NCBI GenBank assembly: GCA_025356295.1
Contig: JANXUJ010000119.1
Span: 1-54,419 of the forward strand
From: Cyanobacteriota bacterium
GTDB taxonomy: Bacteria > Cyanobacteriota > Cyanobacteriia > Pseudanabaenales > Pseudanabaenaceae
Length of the DNA stretch: 54,419 bases
Direction of reading: 5' to 3'
Position 1 is the first letter of the stretch. Every line of letters begins with the position of its first letter. The position numbers and the translations under genes were made by a program. Shown here piece by piece: positions 34,827 to 43,686 of the stretch. The notes under the pieces were generated by a model. The model saw only the letters and a program-made list of their open reading frames with translations, had not been told where the DNA came from and ran no database searches.

Positions 34827-35753
34827 ATGTTAAAAGCACCCATAGTTTTTTTTGCCTATAAGCGTCCTGAACATACCCAGCGATCGCTAGAGTCTCTGTC
34901 ACAAAATATCGGTGCTAAAGATAGTAAATTATTTATCTATTGTGATGGTATCAAACGTATAGAAGATAGCCCATCAGTCGAACTTGTAAGACAAATCGTT
35001 AGAAGTAAACAGTGGTGTGGAACTGTTCACATTATTGAAAGAGAACAGAATATAGGGCTAGCAAATTCTGTTATTCATGGAGTAACAGAGCTTTGCAATA
35101 AATATGGCAAAGTTATTGTCTTAGAAGATGATTTAGTGTTATCTCCCTTTTTTCTTGAATATATGAATAAAGCTTTAGATATTTATGAACAAGAATCTAG
35201 GGTAATTCAAATATCTGGATATATGTTTCCCGTAAAGTTAGAGTCAGTTAATGATGCAATTTTTTTGCCGTTTACAACTTCTTGGGGCTGGGCTACATGG
35301 CAACGGGCTTGGAAATATTTTGATCCTACAATGTCTGGATATGCCTTGTTAAAAAATAATAGAGAGTTAAAATATAGATTCAACTTAAATAATTCGTATG
35401 CTTATTTTGAAATGTTAGAGCAGCAAATAAATGCGAAGATAGACTCATGGGCTATTCGATGGTACTTAAGTACTTTTATAATTAACGGACTTACTTTATA
35501 TCCTATTTATACTCTTGTAAAAAATATAGGATTCGATGGGAGTGGAACACATTGTCAAGCATCTTTACAGATTGAAAGTGAAGTATATCAAGACAAAATA
35601 CTATTTATGCCCTCAGAGGTTAAAGTGGACTTTGCTGCAAATGATAAATTATTTAAACATTTGCAGCATTTAAATCAGCCGCTAAGTTTATTGCTACGCA
35701 TCAGACAAAAAATGATGGTATTATTTGCCAAAATTAAATATGTCAAAGTGTAA
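34827..35753 (+). CDS. GT2-like glycosyltransferase
   Basis: The 308-residue protein has a GT-A fold: IVFFAYKRPEHTQRSLESLSQN at the start, then LANSVIHGVTELCNKYGKVIVLEDDLVLSPFFLEYMNKAL carrying the DxD-type motif EDDLV. SWGWATWQRAWKYFDP follows. Such proteins add a sugar from a nucleotide donor to a growing oligosaccharide. A weak hairpin after its stop may end the first part of the tailoring operon. Donor and acceptor are unknown. Confidence 0.82.
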   Translation: MLKAPIVFFAYKRPEHTQRSLESLSQNIGAKDSKLFIYCDGIKRIEDSPSVELVRQIVRSKQWCGTVHIIEREQNIGLANSVIHGVTELCNKYGKVIVLEDDLVLSPFFLEYMNKALDIYEQESRVIQISGYMFPVKLESVNDAIFLPFTTSWGWATWQRAWKYFDPTMSGYALLKNNRELKYRFNLNNSYAYFEMLEQQINAKIDSWAIRWYLSTFIINGLTLYPIYTLVKNIGFDGSGTHCQASLQIESEVYQDKILFMPSEVKVDFAANDKLFKHLQHLNQPLSLLLRIRQKMMVLFAKIKYVKV

Positions 35754-35774
35754 AGAATACATTAGGCAAATTAG

Positions 35775-35804
35775 AATACCAATTCAAAAACTGGTATTTT
35801 AAAA
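35775..35804 (+). terminator. Weak hairpin after the GT2-like gene
   Basis: The arms AATACCA (35775-35781) and TGGTATT (35792-35798) enclose 10 bases, with a short T run then A run. It could be a weak terminator or attenuator in the 105-bp gap before the next methyltransferase. The stem is short and AT-rich. Confidence 0.4.
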
Positions 35805-35858
35805 AAATCAATGAAGTCAATCTTAACTTAATTATAGAATCAAAAATTATTTATCTCT

Positions 35859-36566
35859 ATGAAAAGTGTTATCAAAGAACTATGTCCTCCTATTCTGTGG
35901 AACTTTTTAATATCTCTAAAAAGAAATTCTAATCTTTCAAGAAATTCTTTGTTGTCATCCTCTTTAAATATTCATGCTGAAAATCAAGACTTGGATATTT
36001 ACTGGAATCCTAAAATGGCAAAAATCCTTGAAATATGGGGTGAAGGAAATGTATGGTCTGAAATTCAATTTTTGATGGTAAATTGTGAAGGCAAAATATT
36101 AGATATCGCTTGTGGCACGGGTAAAACAATGGAGATACTCTACAAACTTCCAAATTTAGAAGTTTATGGTATTGACATTTCTGATTTACTTATTAGTAAA
36201 GCTTTAGAACGTGGCATCTTAGATACTTATCTTAAAGTTGGTGATGCCACTAGAACAGGCTACTCTGACAATTTTTTTAGGTATTCCTATTCTATAGGTT
36301 CTCTAGAACATTTTACAAACGAAGGTATCTCACAATTTATTTCTGAATCTTATAGAGTTACAGAAATTGCATCTTTTCATATGCTTCCAGTATCAAAAAG
36401 TGGCAAAGATGAGGGATGGATGAAAACATTACAAAGCTTCCATAACAACTCTACAGAATGGTGGCTAAATAAGTTTGGTTCTACATATTCAAATGTATAT
36501 ACAATTGATTCTTCTTGGAATGATGATATATCCATAGGCAAGTGGTTTATTTGTTATAAAAATTAA
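35859..36566 (+). CDS. SAM-dependent methyltransferase
   Basis: The 235-residue protein has ILDIACGTGKTMEILYKL as SAM motif I, VYGIDISDLLISKA as motif II and YSIGSLEHFTNEGISQFISE as the post-motif region. The first 45 residues are basic and may contact the membrane. It is AT-rich, with no HIP1 octamer seen. It is the third of four methyltransferases between 32992 and 38008. The target is unknown. Confidence 0.82.
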   Translation: MKSVIKELCPPILWNFLISLKRNSNLSRNSLLSSSLNIHAENQDLDIYWNPKMAKILEIWGEGNVWSEIQFLMVNCEGKILDIACGTGKTMEILYKLPNLEVYGIDISDLLISKALERGILDTYLKVGDATRTGYSDNFFRYSYSIGSLEHFTNEGISQFISESYRVTEIASFHMLPVSKSGKDEGWMKTLQSFHNNSTEWWLNKFGSTYSNVYTIDSSWNDDISIGKWFICYKN

Positions 36567-36567
36567 A

Positions 36568-37173
36568 ATGATGTTAGAAAAGATGAAATTTCAGAGGTTT
36601 CTAAAAAAAATTTTAAAGCGATTATTTTTTGGAAATAGCAATGATTCGCATAAGTTACTAGGCTTCCTTGGAGAAAATACACAAGTAATAGGGTATATAG
36701 ACAAACGAGCCAAGAAAAGTACTATTCAGATAGGCAAAGATTGTCTGATTGAAGGGAATTTAGTAACTGAAACCGATGAGAGCTTCTTAGCTATTGGCAA
36801 CAATACTTATATAGGAGGTGGAACTATAGTTGACTGTGTAAAATCTATTGTTATAGGTAATGATGTATTAATTTCTTATGGATGTATGATTGCTGATAGT
36901 GATAACCATAGTACTAGGTACAGCATCAGAAAAAAAGACTTAGCAGATTGGATGCAACAAAAACATGATTGGACAACAACGAATAGTAAGCCCATTCAGA
37001 TATTTACGGGAGTATGGATCGGCGCTAAGACTATAATTCTTAAAGGAGTTACTATTGGTGAAGGTGCAATCGTTGGGGCTGGCTCGGTTGTTACTAAAGA
37101 TGTGCCAGCATGGACTATTGTCGCTGGCAATCCAGCGAGAGTAATTAGGGAGATTCCAGAAGATGAGCGATAA
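36568..37173 (+). CDS. Hexapeptide-repeat (LbH) acyltransferase
   Basis: The 201-residue protein has a left-handed beta-helix acyltransferase pattern: hexad repeats such as IQIGKDCLIEG, LAIGNNTYIGGG, IVIGNDVLIS, and the C-terminal VWIGAKTIILKGVTIGEGAIVGAGSVVTKDVPAWTIVAGNPARVI. The acetyl-CoA family's catalytic His is probably in DNHSTRYS. It probably O-acetylates a sugar. It overlaps the next gene by 11 bases, indicating coupled translation. Confidence 0.88.
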   Translation: MMLEKMKFQRFLKKILKRLFFGNSNDSHKLLGFLGENTQVIGYIDKRAKKSTIQIGKDCLIEGNLVTETDESFLAIGNNTYIGGGTIVDCVKSIVIGNDVLISYGCMIADSDNHSTRYSIRKKDLADWMQQKHDWTTTNSKPIQIFTGVWIGAKTIILKGVTIGEGAIVGAGSVVTKDVPAWTIVAGNPARVIREIPEDER

Positions 37174-38008
37174 GCAATTGACTTGGGAAGAGGCTGTGCA
37201 GTGGCTAAAATCTCAGAGTGATCGCCAAGAATTAGTTAGGGCTTGTTACTATGACGACTCTGCACTTGAAGCGGCTCAAAGATTTGCAAGTAGTGAAGAA
37301 TGGCAAGCGGTGTATGACATTGCAAAAAACTGGATGAAGGGCAAAGTTCTAGATTTAGGGGCAGGGAATGGCATATCTAGTTATGCTTTTGCGATCGCAG
37401 GTTGTCAAGTTACGGCTTTAGAACCTGATCCTAGTGAGATTGTTGGTGCAGGGGCGATCGCGAAATTAGCAAAGGCAGCTAATCTCGATATTGAAATCAT
37501 CCAAAACTTTGGCGAATCGCTCCCATTTGCTGACAATAGTTTTGATATTGTCTACGGTCGTCAAATCTTACATCATGCTAAAAACTTACCAAAACTTTGC
37601 CAAGAAGCGGCTAGAGTTTTACGTCCAAATGGATTATTTCTAGCGACTAGAGAGCATACTATTTCTAAATATCAGGACTTAGAAATATTTTTACAAACTC
37701 ATCCATTACATCAACTATATGGTGGCGAAAATGCTTTTTTACTTAAACAATATTATAAAGCTATTGCCCAATCAGATTTGATTTTAAAAGATAGTTATGG
37801 ACAGTACCAATCGGTGATTAACTATGCGCCAACCACGCGATCTCAACATCAACAAAATATTACTAATAAGTTAGAGAAATATTTAGGTTTAAGATTGGCT
37901 AAATGGGTATGCGCTCAACCCAACTTTATTGAATTAATTAATAATATTTATACTTGGCGCGATCGCACTCCTGGTCGTCTTTATTCTTTTGTGGCGATTA
38001 AACCCTAA
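37163..38008 (+). CDS. SAM-dependent methyltransferase
   Basis: The 281-residue class I methyltransferase has VLDLGAGNGISSYAFA (about 63-78), VTALEPDPSEIVGAG and FDIVYGRQILHHAKNLPKLCQEAARVLRPNG. LRPNGLFLATREH is the usual beta-strand after the core. It carries several HIP1 octamers, unlike the three methyltransferases upstream, and so may be older in this genome. It overlaps the acyltransferase before it and is followed by the epimerase gene after 4 bp. Confidence 0.85.
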   Translation: MSDKQLTWEEAVQWLKSQSDRQELVRACYYDDSALEAAQRFASSEEWQAVYDIAKNWMKGKVLDLGAGNGISSYAFAIAGCQVTALEPDPSEIVGAGAIAKLAKAANLDIEIIQNFGESLPFADNSFDIVYGRQILHHAKNLPKLCQEAARVLRPNGLFLATREHTISKYQDLEIFLQTHPLHQLYGGENAFLLKQYYKAIAQSDLILKDSYGQYQSVINYAPTTRSQHQQNITNKLEKYLGLRLAKWVCAQPNFIELINNIYTWRDRTPGRLYSFVAIKP

Positions 38009-38012
38009 TCTT

Positions 38013-38933
38013 ATGAAAACAGTTTTAATCACAGGAGTCACGGGCTTTTTGGGACGATATATTGCTCGTCAGTTTAACCAAGCAGGATGGATAGTTGTCG
38101 GTATTGGTACGCGCCCGCCTGAAAATGCGCCGCGTCAGGACTTGTCAAATTACTATCAACTTATTCTGCCTTCCTCAGAGTTGGCAGCGATCGCGCAACA
38201 ATCACAGCCACAAGTTTGTATTCACTGTGCGGGTAGAGCTTCGGTAGAGCTTTCCGTCAGCGATCCTGCTTCAGATTTTCAGGCAAGTGTGGCGATTACA
38301 TTTCAACTTTTAGACACTTTGCGTTTATATGCACCGACTTGTCATTTGATTTATCTCTCTAGTGCAGCGGTTTATGGCAGTCCTGAGTCTCTACCAATTT
38401 TGGAATCACAAGCTTGTATGCCGATTTCGCCCTACGGTTTTCATAAATTAATCGGTGAGCAGCTTTGTCAAGAATTTTTTAAGGTTTACAACTTACCGAC
38501 CACGATCGTCCGTATTTTTTCAGCCTATGGGGCGGGTTTAAGACGGCAAGTAGTCTGGGATATTTGTCAAAAAGCCTTGACACAGCCAGTCATTAGGCTG
38601 CGTGGTACGGGAAATGAAAGTCGTGATTTTATTCATGGGTCTGACATTGCTCAAGCCATGCTAGTTTTAGCTAAACATAGCGATCGCCAAGCAAGTATCT
38701 ACAATCTGGCGACAGGCGTTGAAACGAAAATTAAATCCCTCGTTGCCCTAATTTTGGCAAGTATTAACTCCACAGCAATCGCCGAGTTTGATGGTAATCT
38801 GGCGACAGGCATCCCTATAAATTGGCAAGCTGATATCATAAGCATTTATGACATTGGTTTTAGACCTACAGTAAGTTTAGAAAAGGGAATTAGTTCTTAT
38901 ATGAATTGGTGTCGGGCTGAGGTATTGGGATAA
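38013..38933 (+). CDS. NAD-dependent sugar epimerase/dehydratase (SDR)
   Basis: The 306-residue extended short-chain reductase starts KTVLITGVTGFLGRYIA with the NAD-binding GxxGxxG, has the active-site Ser stretch LIYLSSAAVYGSPES and the YxxxK pair in YGFHKLIGEQ, and later RDFIHGSDIAQAM. Family members epimerise or reduce nucleotide sugars; the substrate is not recognisable. I chose the ATG at 38013. Its stop codon overlaps the ATG of the next glycosyltransferase by one base. Confidence 0.87.
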   Translation: MKTVLITGVTGFLGRYIARQFNQAGWIVVGIGTRPPENAPRQDLSNYYQLILPSSELAAIAQQSQPQVCIHCAGRASVELSVSDPASDFQASVAITFQLLDTLRLYAPTCHLIYLSSAAVYGSPESLPILESQACMPISPYGFHKLIGEQLCQEFFKVYNLPTTIVRIFSAYGAGLRRQVVWDICQKALTQPVIRLRGTGNESRDFIHGSDIAQAMLVLAKHSDRQASIYNLATGVETKIKSLVALILASINSTAIAEFDGNLATGIPINWQADIISIYDIGFRPTVSLEKGISSYMNWCRAEVLG

Positions 38934-40093
38934 TGAAAGATTTACATATTTGTCTGAATATGGTATCCGATCCAACTTGGTCAGGGGGAGTTTTATATAT
39001 TCAAAACTTAGTCCAAGCGATCGCTAGTTTACCGATCGCAGAAAGAGAAAATATCAAGCTAACTGTTGCTCTTCATAAATCAAATTTACATCTCGCGGAA
39101 CCGATTAAACATCAAGTTAACCAAATTTATGAACGCACCATAATCGATCGTGGCTATTCTGCCATACTTAAGCTTTTAGGAGGATATCTAGAATTTATTC
39201 CATCAAATCTTTTAAATCCTCATGCCTATGACTTTGTCTATCCTGCTTGGACCGCAAAACGATTACCATATCAATGGGCAGGATGGATTCCAGACTTCCA
39301 GCATTATTATTTACCTGATCTCTTCTCAAAGAAAGAAATTTCTAATCGTAATGCTGCCTTTCAAAAGCTGGCCGATGTTGCACCGATTATCATATTAAGC
39401 AGTCAGATGGCTCAAGCCGATTTTTGTCATCTCTATCCTCAGGCAAGCGATCGCAGTCGAGTCATGCAATTTGCCAGTTTTGCTGATCCAAGTTGGTTTA
39501 CGCCTGATCCACAGATTATCCAATTAAAATATCAATTACCCGCTCAATTCTTTCTCGTCAGCAATCAATTTTGGAAGCATAAAGATCATGGTGTAATTAT
39601 CGAGGCTTTAGGAATATTAAAGCAACGCTCTATCTTTCCTGTGGTTGTTTGTACTGGCACTTTAAAAGATCATCGACATCCTGAATATTTTGATAAGTTA
39701 TTGAGTAGAGTTGCAGAATTAGGACTTAAACAGCAATTTATTGTTTTGGGGATGATTCCTCGGCTTGACCAAATTCAGTTAATGCGAACTTGTCTTGCGG
39801 TGATTCAACCTTCTTTATTTGAAGGGTGGAGTTCTATAATTGAAGATGCTCGGAGTTTAGGAAAACCAGTAATTGCTTCAGATTTTCCTGTTCATATAGA
39901 GCAGAATCTTCCTAATTGTCAATTCTTTGAACGTAGTAATCCTGAAGCTTTGGCGAGTCAAATATCGCAAGCAATATTAATCTTAAAAAGTGGTGTAAAT
40001 CAGCAGTTAGAACTCCTAGCTCAACCAGATAATAAACAAAGAGTGATGGCATATGGTAAACGCTTTCTAGAAATTGTTCATAGCGTAGTTTAG
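38933..40093 (+). CDS. GT4-family glycosyltransferase
   Basis: The 386-residue GT-B enzyme has the GT4 C-terminal hallmark: FLVSNQFWKHKDHGVIIEAL, then LGMIPRLDQIQLMRTCLAVIQPSLFEGWSSIIEDARSLGKPVIASDFPVH, with the donor-binding E of the EGWSSxxxE motif. It is the last plus-strand gene of the glycan locus. Its stop overlaps the end of a convergent pseudopilin gene by 4 bases, which sets the locus boundary. Confidence 0.9.
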   Translation: MKDLHICLNMVSDPTWSGGVLYIQNLVQAIASLPIAERENIKLTVALHKSNLHLAEPIKHQVNQIYERTIIDRGYSAILKLLGGYLEFIPSNLLNPHAYDFVYPAWTAKRLPYQWAGWIPDFQHYYLPDLFSKKEISNRNAAFQKLADVAPIIILSSQMAQADFCHLYPQASDRSRVMQFASFADPSWFTPDPQIIQLKYQLPAQFFLVSNQFWKHKDHGVIIEALGILKQRSIFPVVVCTGTLKDHRHPEYFDKLLSRVAELGLKQQFIVLGMIPRLDQIQLMRTCLAVIQPSLFEGWSSIIEDARSLGKPVIASDFPVHIEQNLPNCQFFERSNPEALASQISQAILILKSGVNQQLELLAQPDNKQRVMAYGKRFLEIVHSVV

Positions 40094-40695
40094 TTACATC
40101 CTGAGCCTTCAGCTAGACGTATTGAGCCAAGAATTGTCGAAACAATCACACATTTGCGCCGATCTCCTATTCTTGGAGCAAATGTAATTTTGCCTTGTTC
40201 ACCAATGCCATCAGCATTACCTTTGTAAGTAAATCTTGCTCGATATACATCTGGTGTAGGGCGCGGTGATTGTCTAGAAAATGTCGTGTTAGGATATCCG
40301 CCTGGTGCATTTTCAACGATCACAACAGCGCCATCAAAATTTTCCCATGGCAAACTGTTCCAATATGCAGAATCACTTGTATATGAGGTCGGTGTCTTAT
40401 GCATTGCGTATTGAGCGCGATCGCCAAAGTTTCTAAAACTGGCTTGCCAATCAACTTGATCGCGTTTAGCATTACTCTGTGCCAAGCGCAGGGTACTAAA
40501 AGCTCGGCTTTGGGCTGAATTAAGACTTTGATTGATGCTAAAACTTAGCCATGAAGGTGCAGCGATCGCTGATAATATTCCCACCATTACCAAAACAACT
40601 AAAATTTCAAGAAGTGTGAACCCCATTGCTTTTGGGCGATTTTGATCTTGGTGCAGATATCCATTATGAAGACATCTATTTTTAAGCTTTGGCAC
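40090..40695 (-). CDS. Type IV pilin-like protein (FimT/GspH-type minor pseudopilin)
   Basis: The prepilin signal is clear: a positively charged leader ending AMG, cleavage before FTLLEILVVLVMVGILSAIAAPSW with Glu at +5 of the mature protein, and a single hydrophobic alpha-helix. The C-terminal globular part has WENFDGAVVIVENAPGG and ends with CVIVSTILGSIRLAEGSGC, a likely disulfide. FimT/GspH-type minor pilins help initiate pilus assembly. The leader is about 25 residues from the first Met. It overlaps the convergent glycosyltransferase by 4 bases. Confidence 0.87.
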   Translation of the reverse strand: MPKLKNRCLHNGYLHQDQNRPKAMGFTLLEILVVLVMVGILSAIAAPSWLSFSINQSLNSAQSRAFSTLRLAQSNAKRDQVDWQASFRNFGDRAQYAMHKTPTSYTSDSAYWNSLPWENFDGAVVIVENAPGGYPNTTFSRQSPRPTPDVYRARFTYKGNADGIGEQGKITFAPRIGDRRKCVIVSTILGSIRLAEGSGCN

Positions 40696-40787
40696 AATTT
40701 CTTATGATTTTTAATTAAATCTCAGGTGTTGAGACTAATCATAACGAACTTTTGCTGTTGCGGCTATGGCGATCGCTACAAAACTCA

Positions 40788-40834
40788 ATAGCTAAATAAA
40801 AAAGAGCGCTTAGCGCTCTTTTTTATTTAGCTAT
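40788..40834. terminator. Perfect 22-bp hairpin terminator over the Uma2 stop codon
   Basis: The arms at 40788-40809 and 40813-40834 are exact reverse complements with a TTA loop: a GAGCGC core flanked by A/T tracts. It serves as a terminator for the leftward Uma2 gene, whose TAA (40827-40829) lies in the right arm. Confidence 0.9.
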
Positions 40835-41567
40835 CTGGATCGATTCCCAGCGATCGCAATTTGTTTGCTAGTAAATCAGCGCGTTGACGTTCTTGCTCAG
40901 CGCGTTGGCATTCCTGCTCTTTTTGTTCAGCACTCCAAAGCAACAAGTTCCCTGAGCGATCCCACCAACGTAGCCAATGCATAGATTGGCAAAGCCTTTG
41001 TCCCCACCATATGCCTAGAAACAGCTTTAATTCTGGAATCCAGATTCGTCCATCAGCATTGCTTGGCATGATCACATAGCGACCATTTTGCAAAGCTCGC
41101 ACCTCTAAAGTCGGCTCATATGGATCAAAAGTGACATAGATTGGCACTTGCAAAATCTGTTCATAAAAATGAAATTTGCCAAATGGAGGAGTTGATCGCA
41201 GTGACAACTCACCACCATCAGACTCCGACAAAAACTCCATGACAATACCGACAGGTTCTCCCTCTAGGTTGGGAGTATAACTACGGCGGATCACTCCTTC
41301 AGCGACAGGATGCACATGGCTTACATAAAACCAATCAGGAGCTTTGACTACAATCTTTTTATTGACATTTGCGACTAGCCCGAAGTTAGAGCCAACCAGC
41401 ATTTGCGATGAGATTAATCCTGCGGCTCCCAGTGCATCTGTGAGTGCTGCCGCCAGAGTTGGTTGATGAATATTTTCCACAGGATCGTCAGGTAGTACAA
41501 AATCCGCAGGTAATGCTTCCCAAGTTATGGTTGGCTTTAGAGGGGAGCGAGAAATTTGAAGAACCAT
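40827..41567 (-). CDS. Uma2-family (DUF820) predicted nuclease
   Basis: Uma2 proteins are abundant in cyanobacteria and have a predicted PD-(D/E)xK nuclease fold. The 246-residue product shows LVGSNFGLVANVNKKIVVKAPDWFYVSHVHPV, VGIVMEFLSESDGGELS and YVTFDPYEPTLEVRAL, as in the family, and ends in a charged coiled-coil tail (EQKEQECQRAEQERQRADLLANK). Its biological role is not known. It is a single gene with its own hairpin terminator. Confidence 0.82.
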   Translation of the reverse strand: MVLQISRSPLKPTITWEALPADFVLPDDPVENIHQPTLAAALTDALGAAGLISSQMLVGSNFGLVANVNKKIVVKAPDWFYVSHVHPVAEGVIRRSYTPNLEGEPVGIVMEFLSESDGGELSLRSTPPFGKFHFYEQILQVPIYVTFDPYEPTLEVRALQNGRYVIMPSNADGRIWIPELKLFLGIWWGQRLCQSMHWLRWWDRSGNLLLWSAEQKEQECQRAEQERQRADLLANKLRSLGIDPDS

Positions 41568-41616
41568 AAAAATTCACCATAGTAGGGACTTTGTGGTACG
41601 CGGATGCTAATTGATT

Positions 41617-42489
41617 TTAAGCGGCGATCGCTAAAGCTTCTTCTAATGAATGCTCAATGTCAGAGAGTTGATACTCACCATAAACTTCACAAGAGTTATT
41701 AGGGCTTTCAATTAGTTTGATGCTACGCAACTTTGCACCGATATCACGAATTGGCTGGGTGAGAACCTTTTGGATATAGACAGCAATATTTTCGGCAGTA
41801 GGGACAACTTCGGCAAAATAAGGGATGTCTTTATTTAAAAATGTGTGATCCATCGGATCAAGAACATATTGCTTAAGGGCATTTTGAAAATCACTCAAAT
41901 CAGTAATCATGCCAGTGCGCGGCTCGATTTCACCACTGATAGAAACTTCTAAATGGTAATTGTGACCATGACCATGCACACGAGCGCACTTGCCATAAAT
42001 TGCAGTATTCTCTTCTAGCGAAAGTGTATCTAGAGCAAGTCGATGTGCGGCGGCAAAGTGAGTGCTAATAGTTAGATGTGCTTGCATGTCGTTACCTTGA
42101 TAATCAGCCCAGAGAGTAGGATGTTCGTATAAGCGGATATTGACCAATGGCAGGTGCGATGCTAGACGCTGCCAAATCACGCGGGCAATATTTTCGGTGG
42201 TAGGGAGAGTTTGCTGAAACTCAGTCCATGCTTGATTGAGATAAGAAAAATTTAGTGGTGTGGTGACTTCACGCGCGATCGTGTGCTTGACATCCGAGAG
42301 ATTAAGTACCATGCCCGTATGGTCAATCTCTCCCTGCATTCCCACATACAGCACATAGTTATGACCATGTGGCGGAAAGTTGGTACACAGACCAAATTTT
42401 GCTAAGTTTTCTTCGTCTGCAATTTCAGGTAGCCAGTAACGATGACTGGCCGAAAACTCAGCACGGCGGTTGATTACACATTTAGCCAT
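41617..42489 (-). CDS. 6-pyruvoyl-tetrahydropterin synthase/QueD-like protein with two tandem domains
   Basis: The 290-residue protein contains two PTPS domains (about 1-135 and 136-285). The zinc-binding histidines are visible in both: FSASHRYW and PPHGHNY in the first, FAAAHRLA and HGHGHNY in the second. Each also has the Cys position (FGLCTNF, YGKCARV). QueD enzymes make 6-carboxytetrahydropterin in queuosine synthesis; other relatives act in pterin or folate metabolism, so the exact reaction is open. Single-domain enzymes are half this size. A fused double form has been seen in cyanobacteria. Confidence 0.85.
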   Translation of the reverse strand: MAKCVINRRAEFSASHRYWLPEIADEENLAKFGLCTNFPPHGHNYVLYVGMQGEIDHTGMVLNLSDVKHTIAREVTTPLNFSYLNQAWTEFQQTLPTTENIARVIWQRLASHLPLVNIRLYEHPTLWADYQGNDMQAHLTISTHFAAAHRLALDTLSLEENTAIYGKCARVHGHGHNYHLEVSISGEIEPRTGMITDLSDFQNALKQYVLDPMDHTFLNKDIPYFAEVVPTAENIAVYIQKVLTQPIRDIGAKLRSIKLIESPNNSCEVYGEYQLSDIEHSLEEALAIAA

Positions 42490-42666
42490 TAGAAATAAGC
42501 TACCAAAGCCAAGACTTAATGAATTGTGAAGTTGTTAAAAAACTTTACTTTATATTATTACGTTAGCATTTTCGGAGCCTGTGGCGCTGACTTTAATCTT
42601 TAAGGGTTTCTGTAATGGCAACCAAGTTATTATTAGCGTGAGTTGAACCAAAGATGGAGAAACATA

Positions 42667-43644
42667 ATGGATATATTGTTTAGCTTTGCGATCGGTGCAG
42701 GTGTCTTTTTTGGTGTAGGCAGTACATCTTTTAAAGTGGTTAATCAAGGCGAAGAAGCCCTAGTTGCATCTTTGGGAAAATATAAACGTAAGCTTCCTGC
42801 TGGTCCACATTTCATCATGCCGTTTATCGACAGTATTAGCTATCGAGGGTCTATTAAAGAGCAGGTTTTAGACATTGCACCGCAGCAATGCATTACGCGT
42901 GACAACGTATCAATTACCGCCGATGCAGTTATTTATTGGCGAATTGTTGATATGGAGCGGGCTTTTTATCGTGTTGAAAACTTGCAGCAAGCGATGACAA
43001 ATATTGTGCTAACACAGATTCGGGCGGAACTTGGTAGTCTGGAGCTTGATGAGACATTTACGGCAAGGAATAAAATCAATGAATTGCTGTTGCGCGATCT
43101 TGATGATGCGACTGATCCTTGGGGTGTAAAGGTGACGCGGGTTGAGTTGCGTGACATTTTGCCTGCTAAGGCGGTGCAGGAGTCAATGGAACTGCAAATG
43201 ACGGCAGAACGTAAGAAAAGAGCGGCAATTCTCACATCTGAGGGGGAACGTGAAGCAGCGATCAATAAGGCCAGAGGGCTTGCTGATTCACAGCTTTTGA
43301 ATGCTGAGGCTTCGCAAAAGTCGGCGATTCTCGAAGCGGAGGGTCAGAAGCAATCGCGAATTTTGCGAGCAGAAGCAGAACGACAAGAGCAGGTACTGAA
43401 GGCTCAAGGGACAGCGCAGGCGATGCAGGTTTTATTACAATCGATGAAGGGTAATCCGCAGTCTCAGGAGGCTTTGCAATTTTTGTTAGCCCAGAGCTAT
43501 ATCTCGATGGGTACGGCGATCGGTTCTAGTGGTAGTAGTAAGGTTATGTTTATGGATCCGCGATCGCTCCCTGCTAGCTTAGAAGGCTTAAAGTCGATTG
43601 TTGATATTCCACATGAGCTGCCAGAAAAAGACTGGTCTAAATAG
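42667..43644 (+). CDS. SPFH/Band 7 (stomatin/HflK-like) membrane protein
   Basis: The protein, 325 residues from the ATG at 42667 (preceded by GGAG), has an N-terminal membrane segment and an SPFH domain: [64 protein letters not shown] long coiled coil rich in Ala, Glu and Arg follows (about 180-265). SPFH proteins form large rings in membranes and influence proteases or membrane order. A perfect hairpin follows the stop. Confidence 0.88.
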   Translation: MDILFSFAIGAGVFFGVGSTSFKVVNQGEEALVASLGKYKRKLPAGPHFIMPFIDSISYRGSIKEQVLDIAPQQCITRDNVSITADAVIYWRIVDMERAFYRVENLQQAMTNIVLTQIRAELGSLELDETFTARNKINELLLRDLDDATDPWGVKVTRVELRDILPAKAVQESMELQMTAERKKRAAILTSEGEREAAINKARGLADSQLLNAEASQKSAILEAEGQKQSRILRAEAERQEQVLKAQGTAQAMQVLLQSMKGNPQSQEALQFLLAQSYISMGTAIGSSGSSKVMFMDPRSLPASLEGLKSIVDIPHELPEKDWSK

Positions 43645-43680
43645 CAAAAAGGCTCGCTTAGCGAGCCTTTTTGCTATTTA
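43638..43680. terminator. Perfect 20-bp bidirectional hairpin terminator
   Basis: The arms at 43638-43657 and 43661-43680 are exact reverse complements with a TTA loop, an A run on one side and a T run on the other. It overlaps the SPFH stop codon (43642-43644) and lies 7 bp from the end of the convergent cyanophycinase gene, so it can end both transcripts. Confidence 0.92.
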
Positions 43681-43686
43681 GGCTAT

